From Mesorhizobium sp. PAMC28654 (GTDB lineage Bacteria; Pseudomonadota; Alphaproteobacteria; Rhizobiales; Rhizobiaceae), in NCBI RefSeq assembly GCF_020616515.1, contig NZ_CP085135.1:868001-932000 (forward strand): a DNA stretch of 64,000 nt, given 5' to 3'. Below the pieces are notes generated by a model, which had not been told where the DNA came from, ran no database searches, and saw only the letters and a program-made list of their open reading frames with translations. A program made the position numbers and the translations under genes. Below are positions 48,955 through 59,062 of this stretch, piece by piece; position 1 is the first letter of the stretch, and each line of letters opens with the position of its first letter.

Positions 48955-49058
48955 TTAAAACGTGCACACGTTCGCCGTTTGTACGACACGATATCCGTCA
49001 GTTTTCGCATTTTGTACTCCTCCCTGTGCACACAGCGTGCACGAAAAAGAGACCACCC

Positions 49059-49661
49059 ATGGCATGCATCAACAAGTTGGCTTCCGGCAAGTGGCGTGTG
49101 CAGGTTCGCTGCAAGGGCCACTACCTCACCACCAGCTTCTCGCTCCGCAAGGACGCCGAGATGTGGGCGCGCCGAATTGAGCGAGAAATCGACCTGGGTC
49201 AGAAGCCTGCTCCCAAGCACAAGGACGGGATCAAAACGGTCTCCGACCTGATCGACCTGCATATCGCGGATATGACGGAAGTTGGCAAGGTGATCGGGCG
49301 TTCGAAGGCATTCAGCCTGGACCTGCTACGAGCCAGGCTCGGAAGGCTCAACATCGCCGATCTTAATCGCGAACAGGTCATCAAGTTCGGCAAGGGACGA
49401 GCGGAGGAAGGCGCCGGACCTGTCACCGTTGGAATAGACATCGGATACGTCCGGACATTGCTGGTGCACGGCGCGGCTGTGCATGGACTGCCTTATTCAG
49501 CGGAGCCGGTGGAACTTGGTCGTGTCGCCCTCACCCGCTTGGGTCTTGTTGGCAAGGGCAACGAGCGCGATCGGCGACCGACGCTTGAGGAGATAGAGGC
49601 CCTGATCCGATACTTCAGAGGAAACAACTTCCAGATTATCCCCGTCGACAAGATCATCCGC
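49059..49661 (+). pseudogene. Tyrosine-type site-specific integrase, truncated by IS-A
   Basis: The N-terminal 201 codons of a phage-type integrase: an AP2/SAM-like DNA-binding domain (MACINKLASGKWRVQVRCKG), a core-binding region (KTVSDLIDLHIADMTEVGKV), and the start of the catalytic domain (RRPTLEEIEALIRYFRGNN). The frame runs into the left end of IS-A and stops at 49694, so all the catalytic residues (R..HxxR..Y) are missing. It is divergent from dusA with 128 bases between them. This is the layout of dusA-associated integrative elements. Confidence 0.85.
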
Positions 49662-49746
49662 TGTTCCCCGTCAGCACCTGTGTCCCAGATTTGAGGTTGT
49701 GAATTAAGGAGGGTTTTGATCTCGTCGTCACGACGAAGGAACCAAG

Positions 49747-50121
49747 ATGAGCCCTAAATCCTCAAGTGCCAAGAAGCCTGCCGAGCAGGTGGTAAAGGAC
49801 ATTCGCCGGGCGACCCGGCGGCATTTTTCAGCGGAAGACAAGATCCGGATCGTGCTGGACGGGCTGCGCGGCGAAGACAGCATCGCCGAGCTGTGCCGCA
49901 AGGAAGGGATCGCGCAGAGCCTGTATTACACCTGGTCCAAGGAGTTCATGGAGGCCGGCAAGCGCCGATTGGCGGGTGATACCGCTCGTGCTGCCACCAG
50001 CGACGAGGTCAAGGATTTGCGCCGGGAGGCCGGCGCGCTGAAGGAATGCGTCGCTGATCTGACACTGGAAAACCGTCTGCTCAAAAAAAGCATGATCGCG
50101 GATGGGGACGAGCAAGAATGA
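49747..50121 (+). CDS. IS-A transposase OrfA (copy 1)
   Basis: A 124-aa IS3-type OrfA: helix-turn-helix (HFSAEDKIRIVLDGLRGEDS, IAELCRKEGIAQSLYYTWSK) plus a C-terminal leucine-rich coil (KDLRREAGALKECVADLTLE). The stop overlaps the OrfB start (ATGA). Near its end an A7G run (50083-50090) sits in the right phase for a -1 shift into OrfB, which is how IS3 elements make the fused transposase. The copy at 58391-58765 encodes the same protein. Confidence 0.9.
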   Translation: MSPKSSSAKKPAEQVVKDIRRATRRHFSAEDKIRIVLDGLRGEDSIAELCRKEGIAQSLYYTWSKEFMEAGKRRLAGDTARAATSDEVKDLRREAGALKECVADLTLENRLLKKSMIADGDEQE

Positions 50122-51098
50122 GATATCCCGCATCCGAAAAGCTCGAGATCATCAGGATCGTCGAGCAGTCACACCTGCCAACCCGCAAAACGCTGGACCG
50201 ACTGGGCATCCCGCGCCGGACCTTCTATCGCTGGTATGACCGTTATGTCGAGGGCGGGCCTGAGGCGCTGCAGGATCGGCCCTCGGCGCCGAGCCGGGTG
50301 TGGAACCGCATCCCGCCTGCCATCCATGACCAGATCATCGAACTGGCGCTGGAGCAGTCCGAGCTCTCCCCGCGCGAACTGGCAGTACGGTTCACCGACG
50401 AGACGCGCTACTTCGTGTCAGAAGCCAGCGTTTACCGGCTCCTCAAGGCCTACGATCTGATCACCAGCCCGGCCTATGTGGTGATCAAGGCGGCGAACGA
50501 GTTCCACACCAAGACGACGCGACCCAACGAGATGTGGCAGACGGACTTCACCTACTTCAAGATCATCGGCTGGGGCTGGATGTACCTGTCGACCGTGCTC
50601 GACGATTACTCCCGCTACATCATCGCCTGGAAACTGTGCAGCACCATGCGGGCCGAGGACGTCACCGACACGCTGGACATGGCACTTACTGCCTCAGGGT
50701 GCGACCAGGCCCATGTGCACCACAAGCCTCGGCTGCTCAGCGATAATGGCCCCAGCTACATCGCCGGCGAACTGGCGGACTATATCCAGGACCAACGCAT
50801 GAGCCATGTCCGGGGCGCTCCAATGCATCCCCAGACCCAAGGCAAGATCGAGCGCTGGCACCAGACCCTCAAAAACCGAATCCTCTTGGAGAACTACTTT
50901 CTGCCCGGCGACCTTGAGGCCCAGATCGCAGCCTTCGTCGAACATTACAACCATCGACGCTACCACGAGAGCCTGGCCAACGTAACGCCAGCCGACGCCT
51001 ACTTCGGCAGGGCCGCAGCCATTATCAAACAGCGAGAAAGGATCAAACGCCAAACCATCCAACATCGGCGCTTGCAGCACCGCAAGATCGCCGCTTAA
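50118..51098 (+). CDS. IS-A transposase OrfB (copy 1, intact)
   Basis: A 326-aa DDE integrase-type transposase: an N-terminal HTH (TRKTLDRLGIPRRTFYRWYD) and an rve catalytic core (MWQTDFTYFKIIGWGWMYLS with the first aspartate, LLSDNGPSYIAGELADYI with the second, GKIERWHQTLKNRILLE with the glutamate). The end of the gene is next to the IS-B insertion site but is not itself cut. This copy looks able to be expressed. Confidence 0.92.
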   Translation: MRYPASEKLEIIRIVEQSHLPTRKTLDRLGIPRRTFYRWYDRYVEGGPEALQDRPSAPSRVWNRIPPAIHDQIIELALEQSELSPRELAVRFTDETRYFVSEASVYRLLKAYDLITSPAYVVIKAANEFHTKTTRPNEMWQTDFTYFKIIGWGWMYLSTVLDDYSRYIIAWKLCSTMRAEDVTDTLDMALTASGCDQAHVHHKPRLLSDNGPSYIAGELADYIQDQRMSHVRGAPMHPQTQGKIERWHQTLKNRILLENYFLPGDLEAQIAAFVEHYNHRRYHESLANVTPADAYFGRAAAIIKQRERIKRQTIQHRRLQHRKIAA

Positions 51099-51146
51099 CA
51101 TCAACCCCAAGATGGACTTGCTTCGGTAAAGTGGAGAGCGGGTTGC

Positions 51147-52007
51147 TCATTCGGCGGCGTTTCGCTCGAACTGCATCGGGCTGATGTAGTCGAGCGCGGA
51201 ATGCCGCCGGATGGGATTGTAGAAGCCGTCGATATATCGGGCAATGGCGGCTTGGGCATCGGCGCGGGTAAGGAAAGAGGTGCGCCAGATCAGTTCAGTT
51301 TTCAGCGTCTTGAAGAATGTTTCGACCATGGCGTTATCAAAGCAATTGCCCTTGCCTGACATTGAGATGATGACGCCGGCGGCACGCAATTCGGCTTGGT
51401 AGTCGATAGAACAATATTGGCTGCCGCGGTCGGAGTGGTGAATGAGGCCGGGTTCCGGCTGCCGCATGACGAACGCCTTGTTGAGCGCTGCCAGAGCCAG
51501 GCTGCGGTGTAGCCGGTTGCCAGCAGCCCAGCCAACGACCTTGCGGGCAAACAGATCGATGACGACAGCAAGGTACAACCAGCCCTCCCGCGTCCAGATG
51601 TAGGAGATGTCGGCACCCCATTTCTGGTTGGGACCAGTGGCGGCAAAATCCTGGTCGATGACATTGGGGGCAACCGGAAAGGCGTGTTCGCTGTCCGTCG
51701 TGCGCTTGAACCGCCGCTTCTGTCTTGCCTGGAGGCCATTCTCCCGCATCAGACGCGCCGTTCGTCGCCGGCCAATGGCAAAGCCATTGTCTTGCAGTTC
51801 CCGCGTCATGCGCGGGCTACCATAGGTTCCGTTCGACAGCGCGAACGACGATCGCACATGCGCCAGCATTATCATGTCGTCGCGCTGCCGGCGGCACGCC
51901 GGCCGGCGCCCCCAGGCAAAGTAGCCGCTCGGGCTGACACCCAGCGTCGCGCACAAACGGTCCACAGGGAAATCCTTCTTCGCCTGGTCGATGAGCGCGA
52001 ACCTCAC
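51147..52007 (-). CDS. IS-B transposase OrfB
   Basis: A 286-aa rve-type DDE transposase of the IS3 family. Seen: HTH_21 region (SPRMTRELQDNGFAIGRRRT), catalytic blocks KWGADISYIWTREGWLYLAV, GLIHHSDRGSQYCSIDYQ and FDNAMVETFFKTLKTEL. The frame is complete and overlaps OrfA by 4 bases. Confidence 0.93.
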   Translation of the reverse strand: MRFALIDQAKKDFPVDRLCATLGVSPSGYFAWGRRPACRRQRDDMIMLAHVRSSFALSNGTYGSPRMTRELQDNGFAIGRRRTARLMRENGLQARQKRRFKRTTDSEHAFPVAPNVIDQDFAATGPNQKWGADISYIWTREGWLYLAVVIDLFARKVVGWAAGNRLHRSLALAALNKAFVMRQPEPGLIHHSDRGSQYCSIDYQAELRAAGVIISMSGKGNCFDNAMVETFFKTLKTELIWRTSFLTRADAQAAIARYIDGFYNPIRRHSALDYISPMQFERNAAE

Positions 52008-52297
52008 CGACTTCCCTCCTTGACGAAAAAAGCCGTCGCCCGTTTCAAGATATCCCGCTCCTGCCGAAGGATTTCATTCTCCCGCCGCAGCCGTTTCAAT
52101 TCAGCGGCGACATCAGCATCAGGCGGACGCCCAGGATCGCCCATCTCACGATCCAGCTGCCGACCCATCCATCGCGTCAGCGTCGAGAAACCAACACCAA
52201 GATCCTCCGCGATCTGCCGCTTCGTCCGACCGCTCGTTCGCACAAGGCCAACCGCCTCCGCCTTGAACGCATCCGTAAACTGTCTCTGTTTCGTCAT
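52004..52297 (-). CDS. IS-B transposase OrfA
   Basis: A 97-aa IS3-type OrfA: helix-turn-helix (FTDAFKAEAVGLVRTSGRTK, RQIAEDLGVGFSTLTRW) and a coiled coil (AAELKRLRRENEILRQERDI) that would join OrfB after frameshifting. Intact. Confidence 0.92.
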   Translation of the reverse strand: MTKQRQFTDAFKAEAVGLVRTSGRTKRQIAEDLGVGFSTLTRWMGRQLDREMGDPGRPPDADVAAELKRLRRENEILRQERDILKRATAFFVKEGSR

Positions 52298-52412
52298 CGA
52301 GGTCGCCTTTCATCAGAAGGAAACTCTCCACTTTTTCGGGGCAAGTCCAAGATGAGGCCGACACTCCGCTAATCTGCGATCCAATCTGAGCCAAATGATC
52401 TGACGACGGACA

Positions 52413-55400
52413 GACCAGGCCGGCCGTCTTGGCGTCGGTCTCGGAGATCCACACCACCGGGCCGCCGCGGTTGAGCGTCAGCATCAGCAGATTGTCCGTA
52501 TAGGTGGAATGGATGCCCCACTTCTGGTGAGGCGTGATGAAGTTGAGGACGATTTCCTTGTGCCCGTTGGGACGGACGTCCTTGATACCCGGGATCGTCT
52601 TGAGATCGACTGGCGGCTTCCAGGTGACGAGCCCCTCGCCGAAGGCCCTCATCCACAGGTGATCCTGGTAGAGCTGCTGGCGGCCGGTCAATGTCCGCCA
52701 CGGGATCAATTCGTGGACGTTGGTATAGCCGGCGTTGTAGCAGACCTTCTCGCTTTCAATGCCGGACCATGTCGGTGAAGAGATGATCTTGCGCGGCTGC
52801 GCCTGGATATCGCGGAAGCGGATTTTTTCGTCTTCCTTCGGCAAGGCAAGGTGGGCATGTTCTCGGCCGGTGATTTCCGACAAGGCTTCCCAGGCCTTGA
52901 TCGCGACCTCGCCATTGGTCTCCGGCGCCAGCATGAGAATGACCTCGCAAGCGTCGATGTCGGTCTCGATCTTCGGCAAGCCCTTGCCCGCACCATCGAG
53001 ATGGACGCCATTCAGCGCTCCGAGCGCCTCGACTTCGTGCTTGGTGTTCCAGGCGATGCCTTTGCCCCCGTTGCCGATTTTCGTCATCAACGGCCCCAGC
53101 GCCGTGAACTGGGCGTAGAGATTGGGATAGTCGCGGGTTACCAGCGTCACGGACGGCATGGTCTTGCCCGGGATTGGCTCGACTTCGCCGAGCTTCCAGT
53201 CCTTCACGTCGAGGGCCTGGGCCATCTCGGCCGGGCTGTCATGCTGGATCGGAGTGAGAACCACATCCTGCTCAACGCCTAACACCTCCTGGGATACTTC
53301 CGAGAAGGCTTTGGCGAGGCCCTTGTAAATCTCCCAGTCGGAGCGCGACTCCCAGGCAGGATCCACTGCCGCCGACAGCGGATGGATGAAGGGATGCATG
53401 TCGGACGTGTTGAGGTCGTTCTTCTCGTACCAGGTTGCCGTCGGCAGCACGATGTCGGAGTAGACGCAGGTGGTCGACATGCGGAAGTCGAGCGTGACCA
53501 GAAGGTCGAGTTTTCCTTGCGGCGCCGTCTCGTGCCAGACGACTTCGGTATTGCGGACCGCCCCTTCCGCGCCGAGGTCCTTACCCATCACACCGTGGGT
53601 GGTGCCGAGCAAATGTTTGAGGAAATATTCGTGCCCCTTGCCTGATGAGCCGAGGAGATTTGAGCGCCAGACGAACATGTTGCGCGGCCAGTTGTCCGGA
53701 TCGTCGGGATCATGACAGGAGAGTTCCAGTTCACCGGATTTCAGCGCCTTGACCACATAGTCCTTCGGCTCAAGACCGGCGGCTTCGGCCTTGGCGGCGA
53801 TCGTCAACGGATTCTGCTTCAGCTGGGGCGCCGAGGGCAGCCAGCCCATACGCTCGGCGCGAACGTTGTAGTCGATGAAACTCTTGTTCCAGTCTCCTTC
53901 GGGCGCGGTCGGCGACAGTATTTCGGCAGCCGTCAGGGTCTCGTAGCGCCACTGGTCGGTCTGCGCATAGAAGAAGGACGTCGAGTTCATGTGCCGGGGT
54001 GGCCGGCTCCAGTCGAGCCCGAACGCAAGCGGTGTCCAGCCCGTCTGCGGGCGGAGTTTTTCCTGTCCCACGTAATGTGACCAGCCGCCGCCCGATTGAC
54101 CGATGGCGCCGCAGAAGACCAGGAGATTGATGATCCCCCGGTACGTCATGTCCATGTGGTACCAGTGATTCACACCAGCGCCGAGGATGACCATCGAACG
54201 GCCGTTGGTTTTTTCCGCGTTAGTGGCAAATTCACGGGCAACCGTGATGATCGCATCGCGCTTTACCCCGGTAATGCGCTCCGCCCAGGCGGGCGTGAAC
54301 GGCACGTCCTCGTCATAGCTCTTTGCCGCGTGATCGCCGCCAAAGCCACGATCGAGACCATAATTGGCCATCATCAGGTCGTGCACGGTGGCAACTGCCA
54401 CCTTGGAGCCATCGCTCAGCTTGATCCGCCGGATCGGGAGACTGCGGGTGAGGATCTCACCGTGATCGGTCGAGACAAAATGCTCGGTCGCGCGACCGCC
54501 GAAGTAGGGGAAATCGACAGCTGCAATCTCGGCTTTCTTGCCAGCAAGCGTCAGCCTGAGCCGAATGTCTTGGCCACTGCCGTCCTTTTCCTCGAGATTC
54601 CATTTGGCGCCCTCGCCCCAGCGATAGCCTATCGAACCGCGCGGCGAGACGAGCGCATCGGTGGCCTCGTCGATCGCGACCGTTTTCCATTCCGGATTGT
54701 TGCTCTCGCCCAAGCCACCTGCGATCTCCGAGGTCCGCAGGAGCCGTTCGGGAACGAACCGACCATCACGCTCCGTGAGGCGCACCAGGAACGGCAGGTC
54801 GGTGTATTTGCGGGCGTAATCGTCGAAATACGGGACAGTACGATCAAGGTAGTATTCGCGAAGAATGACGTGGCCCATGGCCAGCGCCAGTGCAGCGTCG
54901 GTCCCCTGCTTCGGGTTGAGCCAGATGTCGGCAAACTTGGTCGCCTCGGCGTAGTCCGGGCTGACGACGGCGCTCTTGGTGCCCTTGTAACGAACTTCGG
55001 TATAGAAGTGCGCGTCGGGCGTCCGTGTTTGCGGGACGTTGGAGCCCCAAACGATGATGAAGCCGGCATTGTACCAGTCGGCGCTTTCAGGAACGTCGGT
55101 CTGCTCGCCCCAAGTCTGGGGGCTGGCCGGCGGCAAGTCGCAATACCAGTCATAGAAGGACATGCACACGCCACCCATCAGCGACAGGTAGCGTGAGCCC
55201 GCTGCATACGAGACCATCGACATGGCCGGGATCGGCGAGAAGCCGATGACACGGTCGGGACCATGTGCCTTTACCGTATAGGCATTGGCCGCCGCGATGA
55301 GTTCGTTCACCTCGTCCCAGGTGGCGCGCACGAAGCCACCGTGGCCGCGGATAGAGATGTAGGATTGCCGCTTGTCAGCATCCTTGACGATCGAGGCCCA

Positions 55401-55802
55401 TGCGGCAACGGGCGGCATCGTGGTGCGGGCGGCCCGCCACAGCTTCAACAGCCGGCCGCGGATCATCGGGTATTTCACCCGCGCGCCGGAATAGAGATAC
55501 CAGCTATAGGAGGCACCACGCGCGCAGCCGCGCGGTTCGTGGTTGGGGAGATCGGGCCGCGTGCGTGGATAGTCGGTCTGCTGTGTCTCCCAGGTGACGA
55601 TGCCGCCCTTGACATAAATCTTCCACGAGCAGGAGCCGGTGCAGTTCACGCCATGGGTGGAGCGCACGATCTTGTCGTGCTGCCAGCGCTTGCGGTAACC
55701 GTCCTCCCAAGAGCGATCCTCGTTGGTGACGATGCCGTGGCCGTCGGAGAAACTGTCGACGGTCTTGCGAAAAAAGGTTAGCCGGTCGAGAAAATGCGAC
55801 AT
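52413..55802 (-). pseudogene. narG: Respiratory nitrate reductase alpha subunit NarG, 3' truncated by IS-A
   Basis: The first 1130 codons of the molybdenum subunit of a membrane-bound nitrate reductase. Seen: the [4Fe-4S] motif HGVNCTGSCSW with a later cysteine in RGCARGAS, the molybdenum-ligand aspartate region SFYDWYCDLPPASPQTWGEQ, and the MGD-binding blocks. NarG is normally about 1240 aa, so roughly 110 residues are missing; the frame passes into IS-A/IS-B and ends at 52146. The beta, delta and gamma genes (narHJI) that should follow are absent. It sits 15 bases after narK. No other damage is seen in the 3.4 kb that remain, so the truncation may be recent. Confidence 0.9.
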
Positions 55803-55817
55803 TGCTTTTGCCTCTGA

Positions 55818-57338
55818 TTATTCGGCTACGGCCGGTTGGACGGACGCGCCCCGATTGGCACGCTCGATGTCGTGAAGAAGGCCGCCCTTGCGGGTGTAGA
55901 CGGCCCAAGTGATGACGAGGCAGCTGACGTAGAATATCAAGAACCCCCAGAGCGCGGCGCTCGGTCCGCCCGTCAAGGCGATCGAACTGCCGTAGCTCTT
56001 CGGGATGAAGAAGGCGCCGAAGGCTGCGATCGCTGACGTAAAGCCGGTGATGGCGGCGGACTCCTTCTCCGCCTGCCGACGGCGCGTCTCTGCATCTGCC
56101 GTGGGCATTAAGCGGCTCATCTCCTTGGCCATGATCACCGGGATCATCTGGAAGGTGGAGGCATTGCCGACACCGGTGGCGAAGAACAGCAGTAGGAACG
56201 CGGCGAAGAAGCCAAGGAATGCACCAGGTTGATCCTTTATGCCGATGAACCACAAAACCCCTGCTGCACCCGCGATCATTAGGACGAAGACCCAGAAGGT
56301 GACGCGCGCGCCGCCATATTTGTCCGCCAGCCACCCGGTGCCCGAGCGCGACAGGGCGCCGACAAGCGGGCCGAGAAAGGCGAACTGAAGTGCGTTGACG
56401 TCTGGGAACAACATTTTCGTGAGCAGCGGGAATCCGGCCGAATAGCCAATGAAAGACCCAAAAGTTCCAGTGTAGAGCCAGCACATGATCCAATTGTGCC
56501 GGCGCTGGAAGATCACAGCCTGCTCAGTGAAAGATGCCTTGGCCGAAGCGATGTCGTTCATGCCGAACCAGGCCGCAAAAGCCGAGATCGCAATAAACGG
56601 CACGAATACGAAGCCGGCATTCTGCAACCATAAGGGCGCCTCGCCCGTCGGTCCCTTGACCATGGCCGGATCGCCACCGAACCAGCCGAATATCCCGGCG
56701 GTGATTGCGAGCGGCACCACGAACTGGACGACGCTGACGCCGAGATTGCCAAGGCCAGCGTTAAGCGCAAGCGCATTGCCCTTTTCCGCCTTCGGGAAGA
56801 AGAAGGAGATGTTGGCCATGGAAGAGGCAAAGTTGCCGCCGCCTAGGCCACAGAGCAACGCGAGCAAGAGCAGCACTACATACGGCGTGTCTGGATTCTG
56901 CACGGCATAGCCGATCCCAACCGCCGGGATGAGGAGGGACCAGGTCGTCAGGGTCGTCCAGAGCCTGCCGCCAAAGATCGGCACCATGAAGGAATAGAAG
57001 ATGCGCAGCGTCGCGCCCGAGATTCCGGGCAGAGCCGCAAGCCAGAAGAGCTGGTCCGTGGTGAAGGTGAAGCCCACGAGCGGCAGCTTGGCGACGACGA
57101 CCGACCATACCTGCCAGATGGCAAAAGAAAGGAGAAGCGCCGGGATCGAAAGCCACAGGTTGCGCCGTGCGATGCGGTGGCCGCTTTCACCCCAGAATAC
57201 CTTGTCCTCCGGTCGCCAGTCCGTCAGAGCACCGCCCGATCGGGGTCCTGTCGCCGGCTTTGGCATGCCCTGCATTTCGGGGAAAGGCGGGAGCTTGGCG
57301 AGGGCTTCGCCAGCGACCCCGCGTTCCATCTGGCGGAT
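55818..57338 (-). pseudogene. narK: Nitrate/nitrite MFS transporter NarK, 5' truncated by IS-A
   Basis: A nitrate/nitrite transporter with twelve membrane segments (for example LWLSIPALLLSFAIWQVWSV, LCGLGGGNFASSMANISFFF, AGLGNLGVSVVQFVVP). From the ATG at 57329 it is 503 aa, but its frame is open right up to the IS-A end at 57339 and begins with a linker-like segment (MERGVAGEALAKLPPF). In many alphaproteobacteria NarK is a fused double transporter of about 900 aa, so this is probably the NarK2 half with the NarK1 half lost. It may still be translated from the ATG, but its promoter is gone. narG follows at once. Confidence 0.85.
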
Positions 57339-57412
57339 TGTCCGTCGTCAGATCATTTGGCTCAGATTGGATCGCAGATTAGCGGAGTGTCGGCCTCATC
57401 TTGGGGTTGATG

Positions 57413-58394
57413 TTAAGCGGCGATCTTGCGGTGCTGCAAGCGCCGATGTTGGATGGTTTGGCGTTTGATCCTTTCTCGCTGTTTGATAATGGCTGCGGCC
57501 CTGCCGAAGTAGGCGTCGGCTGGCGTTACGTTGGCCAGGCTCTCGTGGTAGCGTCGATGGTTGTAATGTTCGACGAAGGCTGCGATCTGGGCCTCAAGGT
57601 CGCCGGGCAGAAAGTAGTTCTCCAAGAGGATTCGGTTTTTGAGGGTCTGGTGCCAGCGCTCGATCTTGCCTTGGGTCTGGGGATGCATTGGAGCGCCCCG
57701 GACATGGCTCATGCGTTGGTCCTGGATATAGTCCGCCAGTTCGCCGGCGATGTAGCTGGGGCCATTATCGCTGAGCAGCCGAGGCTTGTGGTGCACATGG
57801 GCCTGGTCGCACCCTGAGGCAGTAAGTGCCATGTCCAGCGTGTCGGTGACGTCCTCGGCCCGCATGGTGCTGCACAGTTTCCAGGCGATGATGTAGCGGG
57901 AGTAATCGTCGAGCACGGTCGACAGGTACATCCAGCCCCAGCCGATGATCTTGAAGTAGGTGAAGTCCGTCTGCCACATCTCGTTGGGTCGCGTCGTCTT
58001 GGTGTGGAACTCGTTCGCCGCCTTGATCACCACATAGGCCGGGCTGGTGATCAGATCGTAGGCCTTGAGGAGCCGGTAAACGCTGGCTTCCTGACACGAA
58101 GTAGCGCGTCTCGTCGGTGAACCGTACTGCCAGTTCGCGCGGGGAGAGCTCGGACTGCTCCAGCGCCAGTTCGATGATCTGGTCATGGATGGCAGGCGGG
58201 ATGCGGTTCCACACCCGGCTCGGCGCCGAGGGCCGATCCTGCAGCGCCTCAGGCCCGCCCTCGACATAACGGTCATACCAGCGATAGAAGGTCCGGCGCG
58301 GGATGCCCAGTCGGTCCAGCGTTTTGCGGGTTGGCAGGTGTGACTGCTCGACGATCCTGATGATCTCGAGCTTTTCGGATGCGGGATATCTCAT
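57413..58394 (-). pseudogene. IS-A transposase OrfB (copy 2), frameshifted
   Basis: Same protein as the intact copy at 50118, but an inserted C (58090-58091) shifts the frame after ETRYFVS. All three catalytic blocks lie downstream of the shift, so this copy should be inactive and would depend on copy 1 in trans. Confidence 0.9.
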
Positions 58395-58765
58395 TCTTGC
58401 TCGTCCCCATCCGCGATCATGCTTTTTTTGAGCAGACGGTTTTCCAGTGTCAGATCAGCGACGCATTCCTTCAGCGCGCCGGCCTCCCGGCGCAAATCCT
58501 TGACCTCGTCGCTGGTGGCAGCACGAGCGGTATCACCCGCCAATCGGCGCTTGCCGGCCTCCATGAACTCCTTGGACCAGGTGTAATACAGGCTCTGCGC
58601 GATCCCTTCCTTGCGGCACAGCTCGGCGATGCTGTCTTCGCCGCGCAGCCCGTCCAGCACGATCCGGATCTTGTCTTCCGCTGAAAAATGCCGCCGGGTC
58701 GCCCGGCGAATGTCCTTTACCACCTGCTCGGCAGGCTTCTTGGCACTTGAGGATTTAGGGCTCAT
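58391..58765 (-). CDS. IS-A transposase OrfA (copy 2)
   Basis: A 124-aa OrfA identical in sequence to the copy 1 protein at 49747, with the same ATGA overlap to OrfB and the same A7 slippery run. Its start region is included in the 136-bp tandem duplication. Confidence 0.9.
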   Translation of the reverse strand: MSPKSSSAKKPAEQVVKDIRRATRRHFSAEDKIRIVLDGLRGEDSIAELCRKEGIAQSLYYTWSKEFMEAGKRRLAGDTARAATSDEVKDLRREAGALKECVADLTLENRLLKKSMIADGDEQE

Positions 58766-58986
58766 CTTGGTTCCTTCGTCGTGACGACGAGATCAAAACC
58801 CTCCTTAATTCACAACCTCAAATCTGGGACACAGGTGCTGACGGGGAACACTTTACCACCTGCTCGGCAGGCTTCTTGGCACTTGAGGATTTAGGGCTCA
58901 TCTTGGTTCCTTCGTCGTGACGACGAGATCAAAACCCTCCTTAATTCACAACCTCAAATCTGGGACACAGGTGCTGACGGGGAACA
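58715..58986. repeat. Perfect 136-bp tandem duplication of the IS-A end
   Basis: Bases 58715-58850 and 58851-58986 are the same, beginning CTTTACCACCTGCTCGG and ending CGGGGAACA. The second unit repeats the outer IS-A end together with the first ~50 bases of OrfA. Confidence 0.9.
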
Positions 58987-59062
58987 GTCGGATGCTATGT
59001 CTGGCCTGCTGCCGGTTTCGTGGACACCGAGATAAGGTGTTTAACGGAACTGGAGAGTGGGA

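Larger units (their letters stand above)
51113..52349 (-). mobile_element. IS-B (IS3 family) nested in IS-A
   Basis: A 1237-bp element with TG...CA ends and 26-bp inverted repeats (22 of 26 matching; both begin TGGACTTGC). It is flanked by a 3-bp direct repeat AGA (51110-51112 and 52350-52352). Removing the element and one AGA restores the IS-A right end exactly as in copy 2, which proves the insertion. Confidence 0.92.
49662..52412 (+). mobile_element. IS-A copy 1 (IS3-like), interrupted by IS-B
   Basis: An IS3-like element (1511 bp without its insert) with imperfect terminal inverted repeats about 30 bp long, beginning TGTTCCCCGTCAG and ending CTGACGACGGACA. It encodes two overlapping transposase frames. 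Its right end is split by IS-B. The flanking bases do not form a direct repeat (left ATCCGC, right GACCAG). A second copy lies inverted at 57339-58850. Confidence 0.85.
57339..58850 (-). mobile_element. IS-A copy 2, inverted
   Basis: The second IS-A, 1512 bp, in opposite orientation to copy 1 and nearly identical to it; one extra C at about 58090 breaks OrfB. The ends are TGTCCGTCGTCAG (narK side) and CGGGGAACA. No direct repeat flanks it. Its outer 136 bp are tandemly duplicated. Confidence 0.88.

Noticed and set aside
52146..52412. An extra ~88-residue C-terminal extension of NarG
   Set aside because: These codons are IS-A and IS-B sequence read in the narG frame; the same stretch occurs at the end of IS-A copy 2.
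58987..59000. A 14-bp gap between IS-A and IS-C as a possible attachment site
   Set aside because: Too short and without a matching repeat elsewhere in the window.
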